Of a DNA stretch of 64,000 nucleotides, positions 10,835 through 21,729 are shown piece by piece. Source of the DNA: Halicephalobus mephisto. Taxonomy: Eukaryota > Nematoda > Chromadorea > Rhabditida > Panagrolaimidae. The translations under genes and the position numbers were made by a program. Numbering within the stretch: position 1 is the first letter of the stretch; every line of letters begins with the position of its first letter. Under the pieces are notes generated by a model that saw nothing but the letters and a program-made list of their open reading frames with translations, was not told where the DNA came from and searched no databases. The stretch is taken from contig SWDT01000034.1 of the NCBI GenBank assembly GCA_009193035.1, positions 124,001 through 188,000 of the forward strand. The letters are read 5' to 3'.

Positions 10835-12273
10835 ATGCCTCAATCAGTGGATGCCAGTAAGATTGTCGTCAATGAAGTTCCGAAAGTTGAGCGGATCGGA
10901 GTCCATTCCCATATTTGCGGACTAGGCCTCGACGGAGACCTCAATGAAGCCCCTGACAATCAAGGCATGATCGGCCAGTTGAAGGCTAGGAAAGCTGCGG
11001 GATTGATTGTGAAGATGATCAAGGAAGGCAAGATCGCTGGACGAGCTATTCTGATCACAGGCGAGGCCGGCACCGGCAAAACTGCGATCGCCATGGGGAT
11101 TTCGAGGGCCATCGACAAGGACACGCCTTTCGTTTCCATGACAGCAAGCGAGGTCTTTTCCGTGGATATGAGCAAAACCGAGGTCCTGACTCAAGCGATC
11201 AGAAAGGCCGTCGGGATCAGGATCGCGGAAAAGAAGAATGTAAGTCGTTGAGGGTAACTTTCATATATGAAATCCAACCTTCAGTTCCTCATTGGAGAAG
11301 TCGTGATGGTGGAAACCGAGAGACCGGCTTCCGGAGTCGGCAAGAGGACTGGGAAGATCACTTTGAAGACGACGGACATGGAAGCCATCTTCGACGTCGG
11401 CAGCAAAATGGTCGAAACCATCATCAAGGACAGAATCACCGCCGGAGATGTGATTCGAATCGACCGATCCAACGGCACGATCGAGCGTCTGGGCCGTTCG
11501 TCCAACAGAAGTCGGGATTTCGACGTTACTTCCAGCTCCATCGAGGAGATCCCCTGTCCCTCCGGCGAAATCGAGCGTCATCAGGAAGTCGTCGACACCG
11601 TCGCTCTGCACGACATTGACGCGATCAACTCCCGCGCTCAAGGATATCTGACTGTCTTCTCGGGCGATACGGGTGAAATCAAATCTGAAATCCGCGAAGC
11701 CGTGGACCAGAAGATCAATGAGTGGAGGGAACAAGAAAGAGCCTTCGTTATCCCAGGCGTCTTGTTCATCGACGAAATCCACGTCCTGGATCTGGAGTGC
11801 TTTGCTTTCTTGAACAGAGCGATGGAAGGGGAATTCGCCCCGATCATCGTCATGGCCACGAACAGAGGAATCGCGAAAATCCACGGAACGGAGATCCAGA
11901 CACCTCATGGAATCCCTTCTGACATGCTGGATCGTACTCTGATCATCAGAACTTCGCCTTACACTGTGGATGAAGTCAAGAAGATCCTCCATATCCGAGC
12001 TGCAATCGAAGGAGTCCCCGTCGGAAACCCCGGAATCACTGCTTTGGCCAAGACGTGGGAGACAACCGGCAGTCTGCGGTACGTGATGCAACTCATTTCT
12101 GTCGCCAATGTCGTCAGACAACGAAGCAAACACAACGAAGTGAGTTGAATCCAAGGAACTCCAATAATCAGCGTTTTCAGATCACTGTGGATGACATCAA
12201 ACGCGTCTACACTCTCTTCAAGGACACGAAACGGATCTCTCAGCTCATCACTAGCGACTTTATTGCTTATTGA
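10835..12273 (+). CDS. ruvb-2: RuvB-like 2 (reptin) AAA+ ATPase
   Basis: Exons 10835-11239, 11285-12139 and 12181-12273 give 450 aa, close to the usual reptin length of about 460. Walker A is GEAGTGKT at residues about 76-83; Walker B is LFIDEIH. The segment between them carries the DII insertion typical of RuvB-like proteins (GEVVMVETERP... GDVIRIDRSNG), followed by reptin-type SLRYVMQLI and the final TVDDIKRVYTLF. Reptin forms hetero-hexamers with pontin in INO80, SWR1, TIP60 and R2TP complexes. The choice of reptin over pontin rests on overall resemblance, especially the N-terminal ERIGVHSHICGLGL. The ATG lies 1 nt after a T-rich acceptor, fitting trans-splicing. Intron 1 is 45 bp and holds the palindrome TTTCATATATGAAA. 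Confidence 0.95.
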
Positions 12274-12361
12274 ACAAGAACCTCTGTGAAGTTGTTGATT
12301 TGTTAATTTACTATAAATGGTTAGAAAGTACTCCTTTGTACTTTTTGGGATCTGGCAACCT

Positions 12362-14202
12362 TCACAGAATTGGGAGGTGGTCGTACCTAGGTCTATATTG
12401 CTTCGTGTCGTAGCCTAATTTCTTCAGCATGGGCGCTACAGTATCCAGTTTTTGCAGAAGATCGTCGGGGAAGAATCCGACCCAGGCGTCGAGAGCGTCG
12501 TGGTTGATTTTGTTCTTCACTTGAGATGTGCTGAATTCCTTCCTAGAAATTACCGTATGAATGGGTTACGATATTTAAGAATTACGGTGAAAGTCTGATT
12601 TCACTGCCGATGTGTTTTTCGTGTTCTAGAGTGTTTTCGCTGAAATGGACCTCGATGAAGTTGGTTATCCTTTTCATCTGGTCTCGAGGGGAAAGGATTA
12701 GTTTCTCGTAGTAGACTGGGAGACATACAGTAGGCCCGAGAAATTGACAATTATCGTACATTCTGGAGATGGTCTTGTTCCAAGCTTCTAACATTTGCTG
12801 AAAGTTTAATTTTTATTAAAAAATAAAAAATAAAATTTCGAAATAATTCTTTAAAACTTTATAATTTTTAAAATTTTAGAGTTTTTAAAAAAGTTAAAAG
12901 TAATTTATTAAAAAATTTCAATGATTTTTTATTTAATTTTTTTAATTTCTGAATTTTAAAAAAAGTTAAAAATAATTTTTGTAATTTTAGGATTTGTTGT
13001 AGATGTATAGTCTTCATGACCGGGGATATTCAGAATCGAAGACTTAACAGTCCCTTTCCTCCAGTGAGGAGTACAAAAAGGAACACTTAGGTGTACCGAC
13101 AGTCCTCCCTGGGTGTAGTTCTGGCATTAATAATCTTCTTCTTTCCCTTAGCTGACGTGTGGGGCGAGGGTTTGCCTCTGGACATTAGTAATATTTGTTT
13201 CTATTTTGTATTTTGTCTCATTCTAAGTAAAGTACACAACTGGATTCTTACTTGTTTGTCTGTTCTGTCGAATCCAGAAACGGGGACTTTCCTGGTGATC
13301 ATGGAGTGGACGGAGGCCCTGCCGTCCCTGATCATGAGGATGAACTTGGAATGAGGGAAGATCTCCGCCAGCCGAGGCATCATCATCAGAGCCAAGGGGT
13401 CTTTGTCGCAATAAAGTTCCGCATGAGACCCATGTTGCTCGATTACGGTACTTATGAAAGCGCCAACGGCATTGTTGAGGACATGTCTTGTGACTCCAGC
13501 GAGATCCAGGAGTTTCTTATGACCCGGATTTTCCCATTTTGCTAGAGTCATCAGAATATTCGGAATCACTCTGGTTTCCTCCCCACATCGGATATCCGGA
13601 TGGGCGTCCAACATCGCCCTCATCAACGTCGTCCCCGACCGGGGCACTCCTCCTAAACGTCAACTACCGTACTACAGTCAAAAAAACTTAAAAATTTTTA
13701 AAAAAATCAAAAAATTCAAAAAAAAAAAAATTAAGAAGTTCAAAAAAAACTTTAAAGAAATTTTAAAATTTAAAAAAAATTAAAATTAAAAAAAAACTTT
13801 AAAGAAATTCAAAAATATTCAAAAAAAATTTTAAAATTTAAAACTAAAATTTTCGAATTTCTCTAATCCCAAAAATCTACATATCTTTGGAAATGACTTT
13901 TTTCAAAAAAATTCAAAATTATTATTTTATTTAAAAAAATCAATATTAATATTTTCGAATTTCTCTAATCCCAAAATTCCACATATTTTTCAAAAAAAAT
14001 TTTAAATTTTCTTACCTATAAACAAGACTGGTTTCTGCATCAAAGATTTTTCATTTTCTTTACATTTCAACGGTCTCATAAACCAAACTACCGTAACACA
14101 AATAAATAAACAAAAACAAGGAATAATTTTTTTAATTAATTTTATTGAAATTCTCAACATACTAAAAAACCAAAAACGAGTATTTTTCATCGGATCAAAC
14201 AT
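12362..14202 (-). CDS. tpst: Tyrosylprotein sulfotransferase (TPST)
   Basis: Exons 14202-14016, 13652-13252, 12797-12586 and 12542-12362 join in phase to 326 aa. The N-terminus has a single membrane-anchor segment (about residues 21-42), giving the type II topology of Golgi TPSTs. The 5'-phosphosulfate-binding loop is [19 protein letters not shown], followed by CGEETRVIP, which contains the glutamate known as catalytic in human TPST2. [13 protein letters not shown] supplies the 3'-phosphate site, and VYYEKL and [10 protein letters not shown] are typical C-terminal family features. The enzyme moves sulfate from PAPS to tyrosines of secretory proteins; in nematodes this includes cuticle collagens. 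The C-terminus is shorter than in vertebrate enzymes. The gene converges on ruvb-2 with 88 bp between stop codons and lies 197 bp downstream of dnc-2 on the same strand, so co-transcription is possible. Confidence 0.92.
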
Positions 14203-14399
14203 GGCCAGATATCGATTATCCCTTTCAGTCAAAAAATAAAAAATAAAAATTTTAAAATTCAAAAAATTCCAGTCACCTGAGTAAACTCCAGATATTCAAA
14301 AATGTTAATTATTCAAAATTAATCTTCATTAAAAAGCAAAAATAAATAAAAATTATACAGTATCTTCTTCATCGCACGAATATTAAAAACCACTTATAT

Positions 14400-16633
14400 C
14401 TATTGTTTAACAGATTGGATTTCTTTCCTGAGATCTTGGATAGCTTCCTTGAGATGATCTCCCAGTTCTTTCAGGATCAACCTGTTATTATCCACGTTTT
14501 CCGAGACCTGCTTTTTGGCAGCATGAAGTTCGTTGAGCTTATTCGAGAAAGTCCCGGCTGAAAGCACCATTATTACAAAAAACAAATATTTTTACTTTTT
14601 TAAATGAATTTTCTCGATCTTTAGAAACTTCCAAAATTAAAATTTCCTAGATGCTTACAAAAGTTTAAATTTCGAAAGACTAAGTTTTTGCAAAATTCCA
14701 TAAAATTGTAAAAACTTTTAAATTTAAAAAACTACCAGTTTATAAGCGCGAAAAATAATTCACTTAAAAAAATCAAAAAATCAGTTAGCATTCGTTGGTA
14801 AAAAAATTAATTAGCCAAATTTTCCATTCTATTAATAAAACTACTAATAAACGCGAAAAATATTACATTTGCATTATAAATCATTAAAAATTATCTAGAT
14901 AAAATACCATTGAAAATCTATTAACTAACCAAATTTTCCATTCTATTAATAAAACTACTAATAAACGCGAAAAATATTACATTTGCATTATAAATCATCA
15001 AAAATTATCTAGGTAAAATACCATTGAAAATCTATTAACTAACCAAATTTGTCATTCTATTAATAAAACTACTAATAAACGCGAAAAATATTACATTTGC
15101 ATTATAAATCATCAAAAATTATCTAGATAAAATATCACCGAAAATCTATTAACTAACCAAATTTGTCATTCTAATTACAACACTACCAGTCAACAACTAC
15201 ATAATTTCACTTATAAACATAAAAAAACCAACCTTGTTCATGAAGAACTGCCAATGTCTTCAATCTTCTTACCACATTATTAAGCAAATCATTAGAATTC
15301 TGGAAATTCACAACCATTTTGTATACTTCATTCACTCTATCGGCATATTCCTTATTAGGATCAGATTTTTCATTTTCCTGTTTCTGTTTTGCGACCAATG
15401 CATTCAGTCTATTTTCCGTCTGTTCCAGAATCGTCGGATTCAGTGCGTTCACTCTCGTCCTGAGGTCGTCGATCGCCGCGGAGACACTTCCAGAAGCACC
15501 AACAAGATTCCCCGAGACGTCATCCACAGCACCTAGAACCTTCTCCAACTTGTTCAATCTCGTTTCAAAATTAGAAATAACTAAAGCATCAAGAGAAAGT
15601 TTTCCAAATTGACTTTTTCCATCTGTCGTTTTGATTATTTTTTCTTCTTTTTTGGCGTTATTTCCTCCACTGGCTTTGATAAGTTGAATTTCTTCCAACT
15701 GTTTCGAAAGTTGAGAAATCTGATCTTTAGTCAGACCAATGTCTGGTTTTCTGTTTTCCTTAAAAACTCAAAAATATTTAAAAATTTAAAATTATTACTT
15801 ACTTCACCGCTTTGTAGTTCTTCTTTAAGTTCTAGAATTTCCATCTGAAGTCTGTTGAACTTCTGATCCGGTGTTTCTGGTTCTGGATACTCTCTTCCAA
15901 CAAACTCAATCGTATAAGCACCAGTATTGTATCCCTTTAATTTCCTATGGCCATCAATTGTAAAATCTAAAAACCAACATGTCAAAAAGTCCTCACACAA
16001 CTTGAGAATCGCATTTTAAAAATAAAATTCAAAACTTCAATCATCAAAATTCTTTAATTCTTTAAAAACCACATTTCCGTTTAAAATTGACAAAATTCAA
16101 AACCTCATATATCAACAAGTCTTTAGACAGCTTAAAAATTACGTTTCAAAAATAATAAAATTTAAAATTTCATATATCAGAAATTTTCAAATCAAAAATA
16201 ATAAAATTCAAAACCTCATATATCGAAAATTTTTAAAACAAAAATAATAAAATTCAAAACCTCATATATCAAAAATAATAAAATTTAAAATTTCATATAT
16301 CGAAAATTTTTAAATCAAAAATAATAAAATTCAAAACCTCATATATCGAGGTTTTTTAATTTCTTAAAAATTATATTTCCCTTTAAAAGTAATAAAATTT
16401 AAAACCCCATATATAAAAAACCTTTCAAATAATTTAAAAACTAATTTTCCTCCGAAAATTCACTTACCTACTCCTTCAGCCGTTATGAACTTTCCGGCAA
16501 ATTTCTTAATCGCATTAGTTAGATCCAAATGAACTCGTTCAATATCCGCATTATCGGGTTCTTTAGGGAGTTCAATTTCGTCCGGTTCCGGTACATCTGG
16601 ACTTTCGTAAATAATTTCTTTACCAACGGACAT
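14400..16633 (-). CDS. dnc-2: Dynactin subunit 2 (p50, dynamitin)
   Basis: Exons 16633-16468, 15966-15803, 15758-15233 and 14557-14400 give 337 aa in continuous phase. The N-terminal segment is acidic and dynamitin-like (KEIIYESPDVPEPDEIEL). It is followed by GREYPEPETPDQKFNRLQMEI and several heptad-rich segments (FETRLNKLEKVLG; LNNVVRRLKTLAVLHEQ) and ends in a coiled coil. Dynamitin belongs to the shoulder of dynactin, linking the p150 sidearm to the Arp1 filament for dynein-driven transport and mitosis. Long introns carry a 114-bp tandem repeat and a short repeat. A likely trans-splice acceptor (TTTGTTTGCAG) lies about 45 nt before the ATG. The identification rests on length, coiled coils and the LHEQ region, which resembles the vertebrate protein. 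Confidence 0.87.
14823..15180. repeat. Tandem repeat, 114-bp unit, in a dnc-2 intron
   Basis: The landmark CATTCTATTAATAAAAC occurs at about 14825, 14939 and 15053, and a related partial copy starts at 15167. Three well-conserved units of 114-115 bp therefore lie head to tail, each containing ACTACTAATAAACGCG. Confidence 0.85.
15970..16440. repeat. Short dispersed/tandem repeat in dnc-2 intron 1
   Basis: Variants of AAAATTCAAAACCTCATATATC alternate with AATTTTTAAATCAAAAATAA for about seven irregular units of 40-60 bp. The CATATAT core belongs to the intronic palindrome family seen across the window. Confidence 0.65.
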
Positions 16634-16895
16634 TATATCGAATCAAGTCTTTAGTCGATGAAACGAGATGACAAAACTGCAAACAAACCTCTTGTTGTCC
16701 GTTTTCGCGACAGGACAAATCAAACGAAAAGTAAAACTGGCTCGCAACCATTCGAAATTAAACTTTTTAAGTCTAAAATTTACTCTCAAAAAATAGACGT
16801 GCACACAAAATAGGACTGATAACCTTCAATGCTTAGCGTATATACACTTAGAACTTAGTAAGTAAAAAGTTGCGAAGTTCATCCGGATTTGTTAG

Positions 16896-17871
16896 CTAGT
16901 AGCCAGGAGCGTTTTCTTCATTATCCAAGTCCAGCGGAATCGGCACTATCCTTTGGAAATTGATGCTTCTGTCCTTGATTTCTGATGCAAGCATATCGGC
17001 GTAGTTGTCCATGATTTTCGAGAATTCCAGTGGATTCGCCGGTCTTCTGACTTTCTTAGGAGTTGCATGAGCTGAAGTCATGGCTTTTCGGAATTTCTTC
17101 TTCTGAGGAGTGACCATTCCATCCAGTCTGGCAGCGGCAGAGGCTCGTCTAACCGGGGGCGAGTATTCCATCATCTTGATTTTCTTGGCGACATTCTCGA
17201 GAACGTCCTTCTTGAACTTTAGTTGCTTCTGAAAGTCGACAAAGGACTCGACTATGGATTCTTGACGTCGTCTAAAGAAACAGAGTACTACAAATACGAG
17301 GGAAATAGGACTTACTCGGCCAGGTTCTTCGCGACGTGAGATTCGACGTGTTCCCGGGGAAGCGGCTCGTACAGCAGCACATCTTCCGTAATCCCGGCTT
17401 CTTTGGCCAGTTTCTTCGTCATGTTCCTCGTGGCCGGCCGTTCGTCCATGACCACTTTGGCTCCCGCGATAGCTGCGTAGTCGAAATTTACATCGGTTCT
17501 CCCATCTGAATCGAAATGCTCCATTTTCTTCTTCAACTTATCTCTTAAGGTTGTTATTTCCTCAAAATCCTCCATATCATGATCAATGTCGAATTCCTTC
17601 AAATCAGGACAGTCCTTGGCGAGTCCCCGCTTCAGCAGCTCCGGAATCGCGGACTTGAGCTTCATGGCCAGGACTTCTGCAGTGACAGGCTCGTCGACGC
17701 AAAAACTCGACATCGTACTGTCTGCTTCGGAATTCTTGCGAGATCGACGCTGAAAAGGGAAAATTTATATATGAAAAAAAATAAAAAACAAACTTTGGAA
17801 GGTTTAGGATTGGTTGGGGAGTTTAATTCTCGTTTACGGGATTCTCGCTTTGGCTTCTCTCTCAACTTCAT
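16896..17871 (-). CDS. Unrecognised basic protein, 295 aa
   Basis: Exons 17871-17794, 17749-17316 and 17271-16896 join in phase. I do not recognise the family. The first 40 residues are strongly basic (KLREKPKRESRKRE; KRRSRKNSE), like a nuclear localisation signal. An acidic, helical middle follows (DHDMEDFEEITTLRDKLKKKMEHF), then a segment rich in Lys and Glu likely to form a coiled coil (SFVDFQKQLKFKKDVLENVAKKI). The C-terminal part has SP and TP sites in basic context (EYSPPVRR, VTPQKKKF, ATPKKVRR), possible kinase sites, before NPLEFSKIMDNYADML. A nuclear, cell-cycle or chromatin role is a guess from composition only. It lies 262 bp upstream of dnc-2 on the same strand and may share its transcript. 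In-frame splice sites and high coding contrast make the gene itself credible. Confidence 0.7.
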
Positions 17872-18008
17872 TGTGGGCAGATTCTGAGGGATAATCGTTA
17901 GGATTGAAATGAATAAGCTCAGCTGATCGAAAACAATCGGTGCAAACTAAGGACACCAACTTTCAAAAACAACAAACAAAACATGCGGTTTCGCGCGCAA
18001 GGCTTTTT
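17872..18008. other. Upstream flank of the 295-aa protein gene
   Basis: About 137 bp separate the start codon from the first satellite unit. No obvious promoter motif is visible. Confidence 0.4.
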
Positions 18009-18660
18009 CGTGTCGAGACCGTTTTCTAGAATGTGCTATAGACCGCGAAACGGTATTTTTCCTGTCATCTTGCCCATATTTCGTAATCAAAGTGTTTTGT
18101 AACTTCTCAAATATTTGTATTATTAATATAAAACTTTTAAATGTTATTTTTAAAAACTGTGGGAATTCGTGTCGAGACCGTTTTCTAGAATGTGCTATAG
18201 ACCGCGAAACGGTATTCTTCCTGTCATCTTGCCCATATTTCGTAATCAAAGTGTTTTGTAATTTCTCAAATATTTGTATCATTAATATAAAACTTTTAAA
18301 TGTTATTTTTAAAAACTGTGGAAATTCGTGTCGAGACCGTTTTCTAGAATGTGCTATAGACCGCGAAACGGTATTTTTCCTGTCATCTTGCCCATATTTC
18401 GTAATCCAAATGTTTTGTAACTTCTCAAATATTTGTATTATTAATATAAAACTTTTAAATTTTATTTTTAAAAATTGTGGAAATTCGTGTCGAGACCGTT
18501 TTCTAGAATGTGCTATAAACCGCGAAATGGTATTCTTCCTGTCATCTTGCCCATATTTCGTAATCAAAGTGTTTTGTAATTTCTCAAATATTTGTATTAT
18601 TAATATAAAACTTTTAAATTTTATTTTTAAAAATTGTGGAAATTCGTGTCGGGATTATTC
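18009..18660. repeat. 159-bp satellite, four full units
   Basis: TGTCGAGACC starts at 18011, 18170, 18329 and 18488, and a diverged copy (TGTCGGGATT) at about 18646. Units are exactly 159 bp, a multiple of three, and are therefore open for over 200 codons on both strands. The repeat includes ATATTTCGTAATCAAA, which reappears in diverged form elsewhere in the window. Confidence 0.9.
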
Positions 18661-19254
18661 CGTGGTAGAATTAATTTTTAATTTTCAGGATTCAATTTTT
18701 CCGAAGTTTCTAGAATCTTCCAGAATCTCCTGAGAACTTACAGAATCACCCGAAAATAATAATTTCACAATATCCTGAAAATTCTCGTCAAGACCATTTC
18801 GTAATAAAAGCTATTTTTAATTTTTGGGATTTTTTGTAATTTTATCCATGTCTATTTCGTTTGCGAATATTTGTGTTTTGAATTACTTTTTATGCATTTT
18901 AAAGCTGTTAATTATGATTCCTTGACGTGTTTAGTTCTGGAAAGTTGAGTAACACAAGGACCGGGAACAAAGGCCCGGCCTTCCCTAAAAGCCATTATTT
19001 TTCGGTCCACGTGAAGTTTTGTCAAGCACCAAACTTGCCATTTTTCAAAACGTTTACTGGCTCGGAAGTCTTCAAATTTGAATTTTATTGTCGGAGCTAA
19101 ATCGGCTTGGATTAAGTCCGTCATCTTTGAGGATAAAAGGATTTCAATTTTCACTTTATTTATCTCTGGTTTTTGATTTAAATACTGGCTTTATTAAAAA
19201 TACTTTTTGTTTCGAAACAGAAGGTAATTTTTAAACTTTTAACAAATTTTTAGT
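18661..19254. other. Gene-free stretch in the repeat island
   Basis: Old repeat fragments, such as CTCGTCAAGACCATTTCGTAAT near 18780. An 80-codon minus-strand frame (19154-18912) contains GGGAAGGCCGGGCCTTTGTT, a palindromic repeat-like stretch, and has no recognisable domain. Confidence 0.45.
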
Positions 19255-19660
19255 AGAATTTTTAAATTTAATCTTGGTCCCGACGCGAAAAGTGATTTTT
19301 AAAGTCCAATACAGTAATTAAGGTTTTTATTTTTAGTAAAATTTTTAAAGTAATTTTTGTTTTGGTCCCGACGCGAAAAGTGATTTTTTAATTTTCAATG
19401 CAGTAATTTAATTAGTTTTTTATTTTTAATTAACTTTAGTCTTAGCACGAAAAATAATTTCTTGAATTTTGACGTAATTTAATTTTGTTATTTTTAATTA
19501 AGCTTTCCTTAACTTTGGTCCCGACGCGAAAAATGACTTTAAGAAATTAGTGTAATTTAAATGTTTAAAATAATTCTTTTTAAAGAGATTTTTTGAGTAA
19601 AAATAATTAAAAATTTCATTAAAAAATGAAAACTAACTTTCGTGTCGGGACCAAAATTGA
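19255..19660. repeat. GGTCCCGACGCGAAAA repeat cluster
   Basis: GGTCCCGACGCGAAAA occurs near 19276, 19365 and 19517, with a decayed copy near 19440 (CTTAGCACGAAAA) and an inverted copy near 19640 (TTTCGTGTCGGGACC). Spacing is about 80-95 bp, and AT-rich filler contains CAGTAATT. Confidence 0.75.
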
Positions 19661-19839
19661 AAAATTCCAAAAAATTATTACTTTAAAAATTAAAAATTAA
19701 CTTTTCCACGAAAATGTCTCAAAAGGAAGTTTTAGAATTTAAAAACTTTTAAAGGAAAAAAATAATGACAGAATAAATCGATTTCGAAAATTAATTTTCA
19801 CTACCGAGGTCGACATCAAAATCAGAATCAAAGTAAAAT

Positions 19840-20170
19840 CTGCACTTTGCACGCAGCATTCTGGTAACTTGGTCGACCTTTGGATTTACATCTATGAAGA
19901 TTTCGAAATTAAAGTAAAATCTGCACTTTGCACGCAGCGTTCTGGCAGATTGGTCGATATTCAAGTAAAATCTGCAGTTTGCTCGCAGCGTTCTGGCAGA
20001 TAAAGCAATATCTTTGTAATTACATCTATAAAGATTTCGAAATCGAAATAAAATCCGCATTTTGCTCGCAGCATTCTGGCAGCTCGGTCAACGCTTATGT
20101 TTTGAAGATTTCGAAATCAAGGTAAAATCCGCACTGTGCTTGCAGCATTCGACCTGGTTGGCTTACCTAA
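19840..20170. repeat. Cluster of AAATCYGCACTTTGCNCGCAG repeats, copy 1
   Basis: Five copies of a 40-80-bp unit: AAAATCTGCACTTTGCACGC, then AGCRTTCTGGCAGATTGGTC, then a variable ATTTCGAAAT segment. The family recurs at 20990-21400 and as single copies elsewhere. Confidence 0.75.
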
Positions 20171-20989
20171 TTGTTGTTCAAAAATTTACTTCAATTTTGA
20201 CTTTGTCGACCACTACGAACCCCGGGACAGATTTATCATTTTCTAAATTTTAATCAAGTTCGTCAAATGCAAAGAAATTAAAAAATTCCGGAAGAGTTTA
20301 TATTTCTTTTTTAATTACAAAGTTCATAAAAAATTTAAAATGAAAGTTTTTAGGAAAACAAACTTTTATTTTTTTTAAATTTAAAAAAAAAACAAAAAAG
20401 TAGATTTTTGTAGGAAATTTTTCTTAAAAGTTCAAAAATTATTTTTTGGAATTTCTTTAATTTTTAATTTTTCTTAAATTTCGAATTTTTAATTTTTTAA
20501 AATTTTTTTGATTTTTTAAAAGTTTTTTTATTTTTTAAAGTTTTTTATTTTTTTTTAATTTCGAAACTTTTATTTTTAATTTTTTAAAGTTTTTTAATTT
20601 TTTAAAAGTTTTTTAATTTTAAAAGTTTTTTATTTTTTTTAATTTCGAAATTTTTATTTTTTAAAAGTTTTTTGATTTTTTATTTTTTTTATTTATTCTG
20701 CAGGTGCATTGAAAAATTTCAAAAAAATATTATTAAAATTAGACACATGGTTTTTATAATATTGTTTCACTACGAATTTTAATTATTTTTGAAATTAAAA
20801 AAACTTTTTGTTGAAAATTACGAAATTTATTTTTTTAATTCTAAAAAAATATGTATTAAGTTTTTTTAATTATAAACTTTGTTAAATATCTTTATTTAAA
20901 ATTTTCAAAAATAATCTTCGGTGATTTTTTTTTAAATTTTAGTAACAGATAAAGTAATAAATTATATTTTCCGAAGTTTATAAAGTAGT
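20171..20989. other. Gene-free, extremely AT-rich stretch
   Basis: Long poly(A)/poly(T) runs (TTTTTTAATTTCGAAA and similar), low complexity, no coding frame above noise. Confidence 0.5.
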
Positions 20990-21400
20990 CAACATTAAAA
21001 TAAAATCCGCAGTTTGCTCGCAGTATTTCGGCAGATTGGTCGATTTTTGTATTTACATTTGTGAAGTTTTCGAAATTAGAGTAAAATCCGCACCTTGCTT
21101 GCAACGTTTAGGCAAATAAGTCGATATTGAAATTGAAGTCAAAGTAAAATTAGCACCTTCCTCGCAACGTTTAGGCAAATAAGTCGATATTGAAATTAAA
21201 ATCAAAGTAAAATCCGCATTTTCCACGCAGTATTCAGGCATATCGGTCGACTTTTGTATTTACATTTAGAGTTTTCTAAGTCAAAAAAATCCGCACTTTG
21301 CTCGCAGCGTTTACGCAAATAAGTCAATATTAAAATTAAAATCAAAGTGAAATTTGCACCTTGCTCGCAATGTTTTCACAGATCGGCATTTCTAGTTGCT
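20990..21400. repeat. Cluster of AAATCYGCACTTTGCNCGCAG repeats, copy 2
   Basis: Six diverged copies of the 19840-20170 family, with CGCAACGTTTAGGCAAATAA replacing part of the unit and a shared AAGTCGATATTGAAATT. Confidence 0.7.
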
Positions 21401-21729
21401 GTTCGAAAATTTAATTTGATTTTAATGCCGACCATTTTATAAACTTCAACACTATTGAATTTCTATTTTTATTTTAAAATTTCATAAAAACAAATCCTAG
21501 CAACTTCAATTTTCCTATTCATTTTTTGAATTTTTATTTCCATAAATGTGAAATAAAATAAAAAATTATTTTTAAAAGGTTAAAGTCAATCGAGCAATTT
21601 TCAAAATCGCGTGTATATTAATTTCCTTAAAAATAAAAAGAAAAATTTAAAAAACAGCTTTTTGAATAATTCTGAGTTGAAAAGATTTAAAAAATCACGT
21701 GTTTTCCACTCAAAAATTTTTTTTCAAAA

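Noticed and set aside
11261..12154. 297-codon minus-strand frame
   Set aside because: Antisense shadow of RUVBL2 exon 2, whose AAA+ motifs are unmistakable on the plus strand.
13000..13200. Possible extra exon or small RNA in a TPST intron (mixed-composition block)
   Set aside because: Flanking TPST exons already join in phase, no conserved motif is visible, and no tRNA or snRNA features could be identified.
14823..15180. CRISPR-like regularly spaced repeats
   Set aside because: Units are 114 bp and directly adjoining without unique spacers, and the window is plainly eukaryotic; this is an intronic satellite.
17947..18733. Long overlapping open frames of more than 200 codons on both strands
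   Set aside because: They coincide exactly with the 159-bp satellite. Repeat length divisible by three explains the openness, and there are no splice sites or domains.
18912..19154. 80-codon minus-strand frame
   Set aside because: Contains repeat-like palindromic GC stretches, sits in a repeat island and has no recognisable domain or neighbours.
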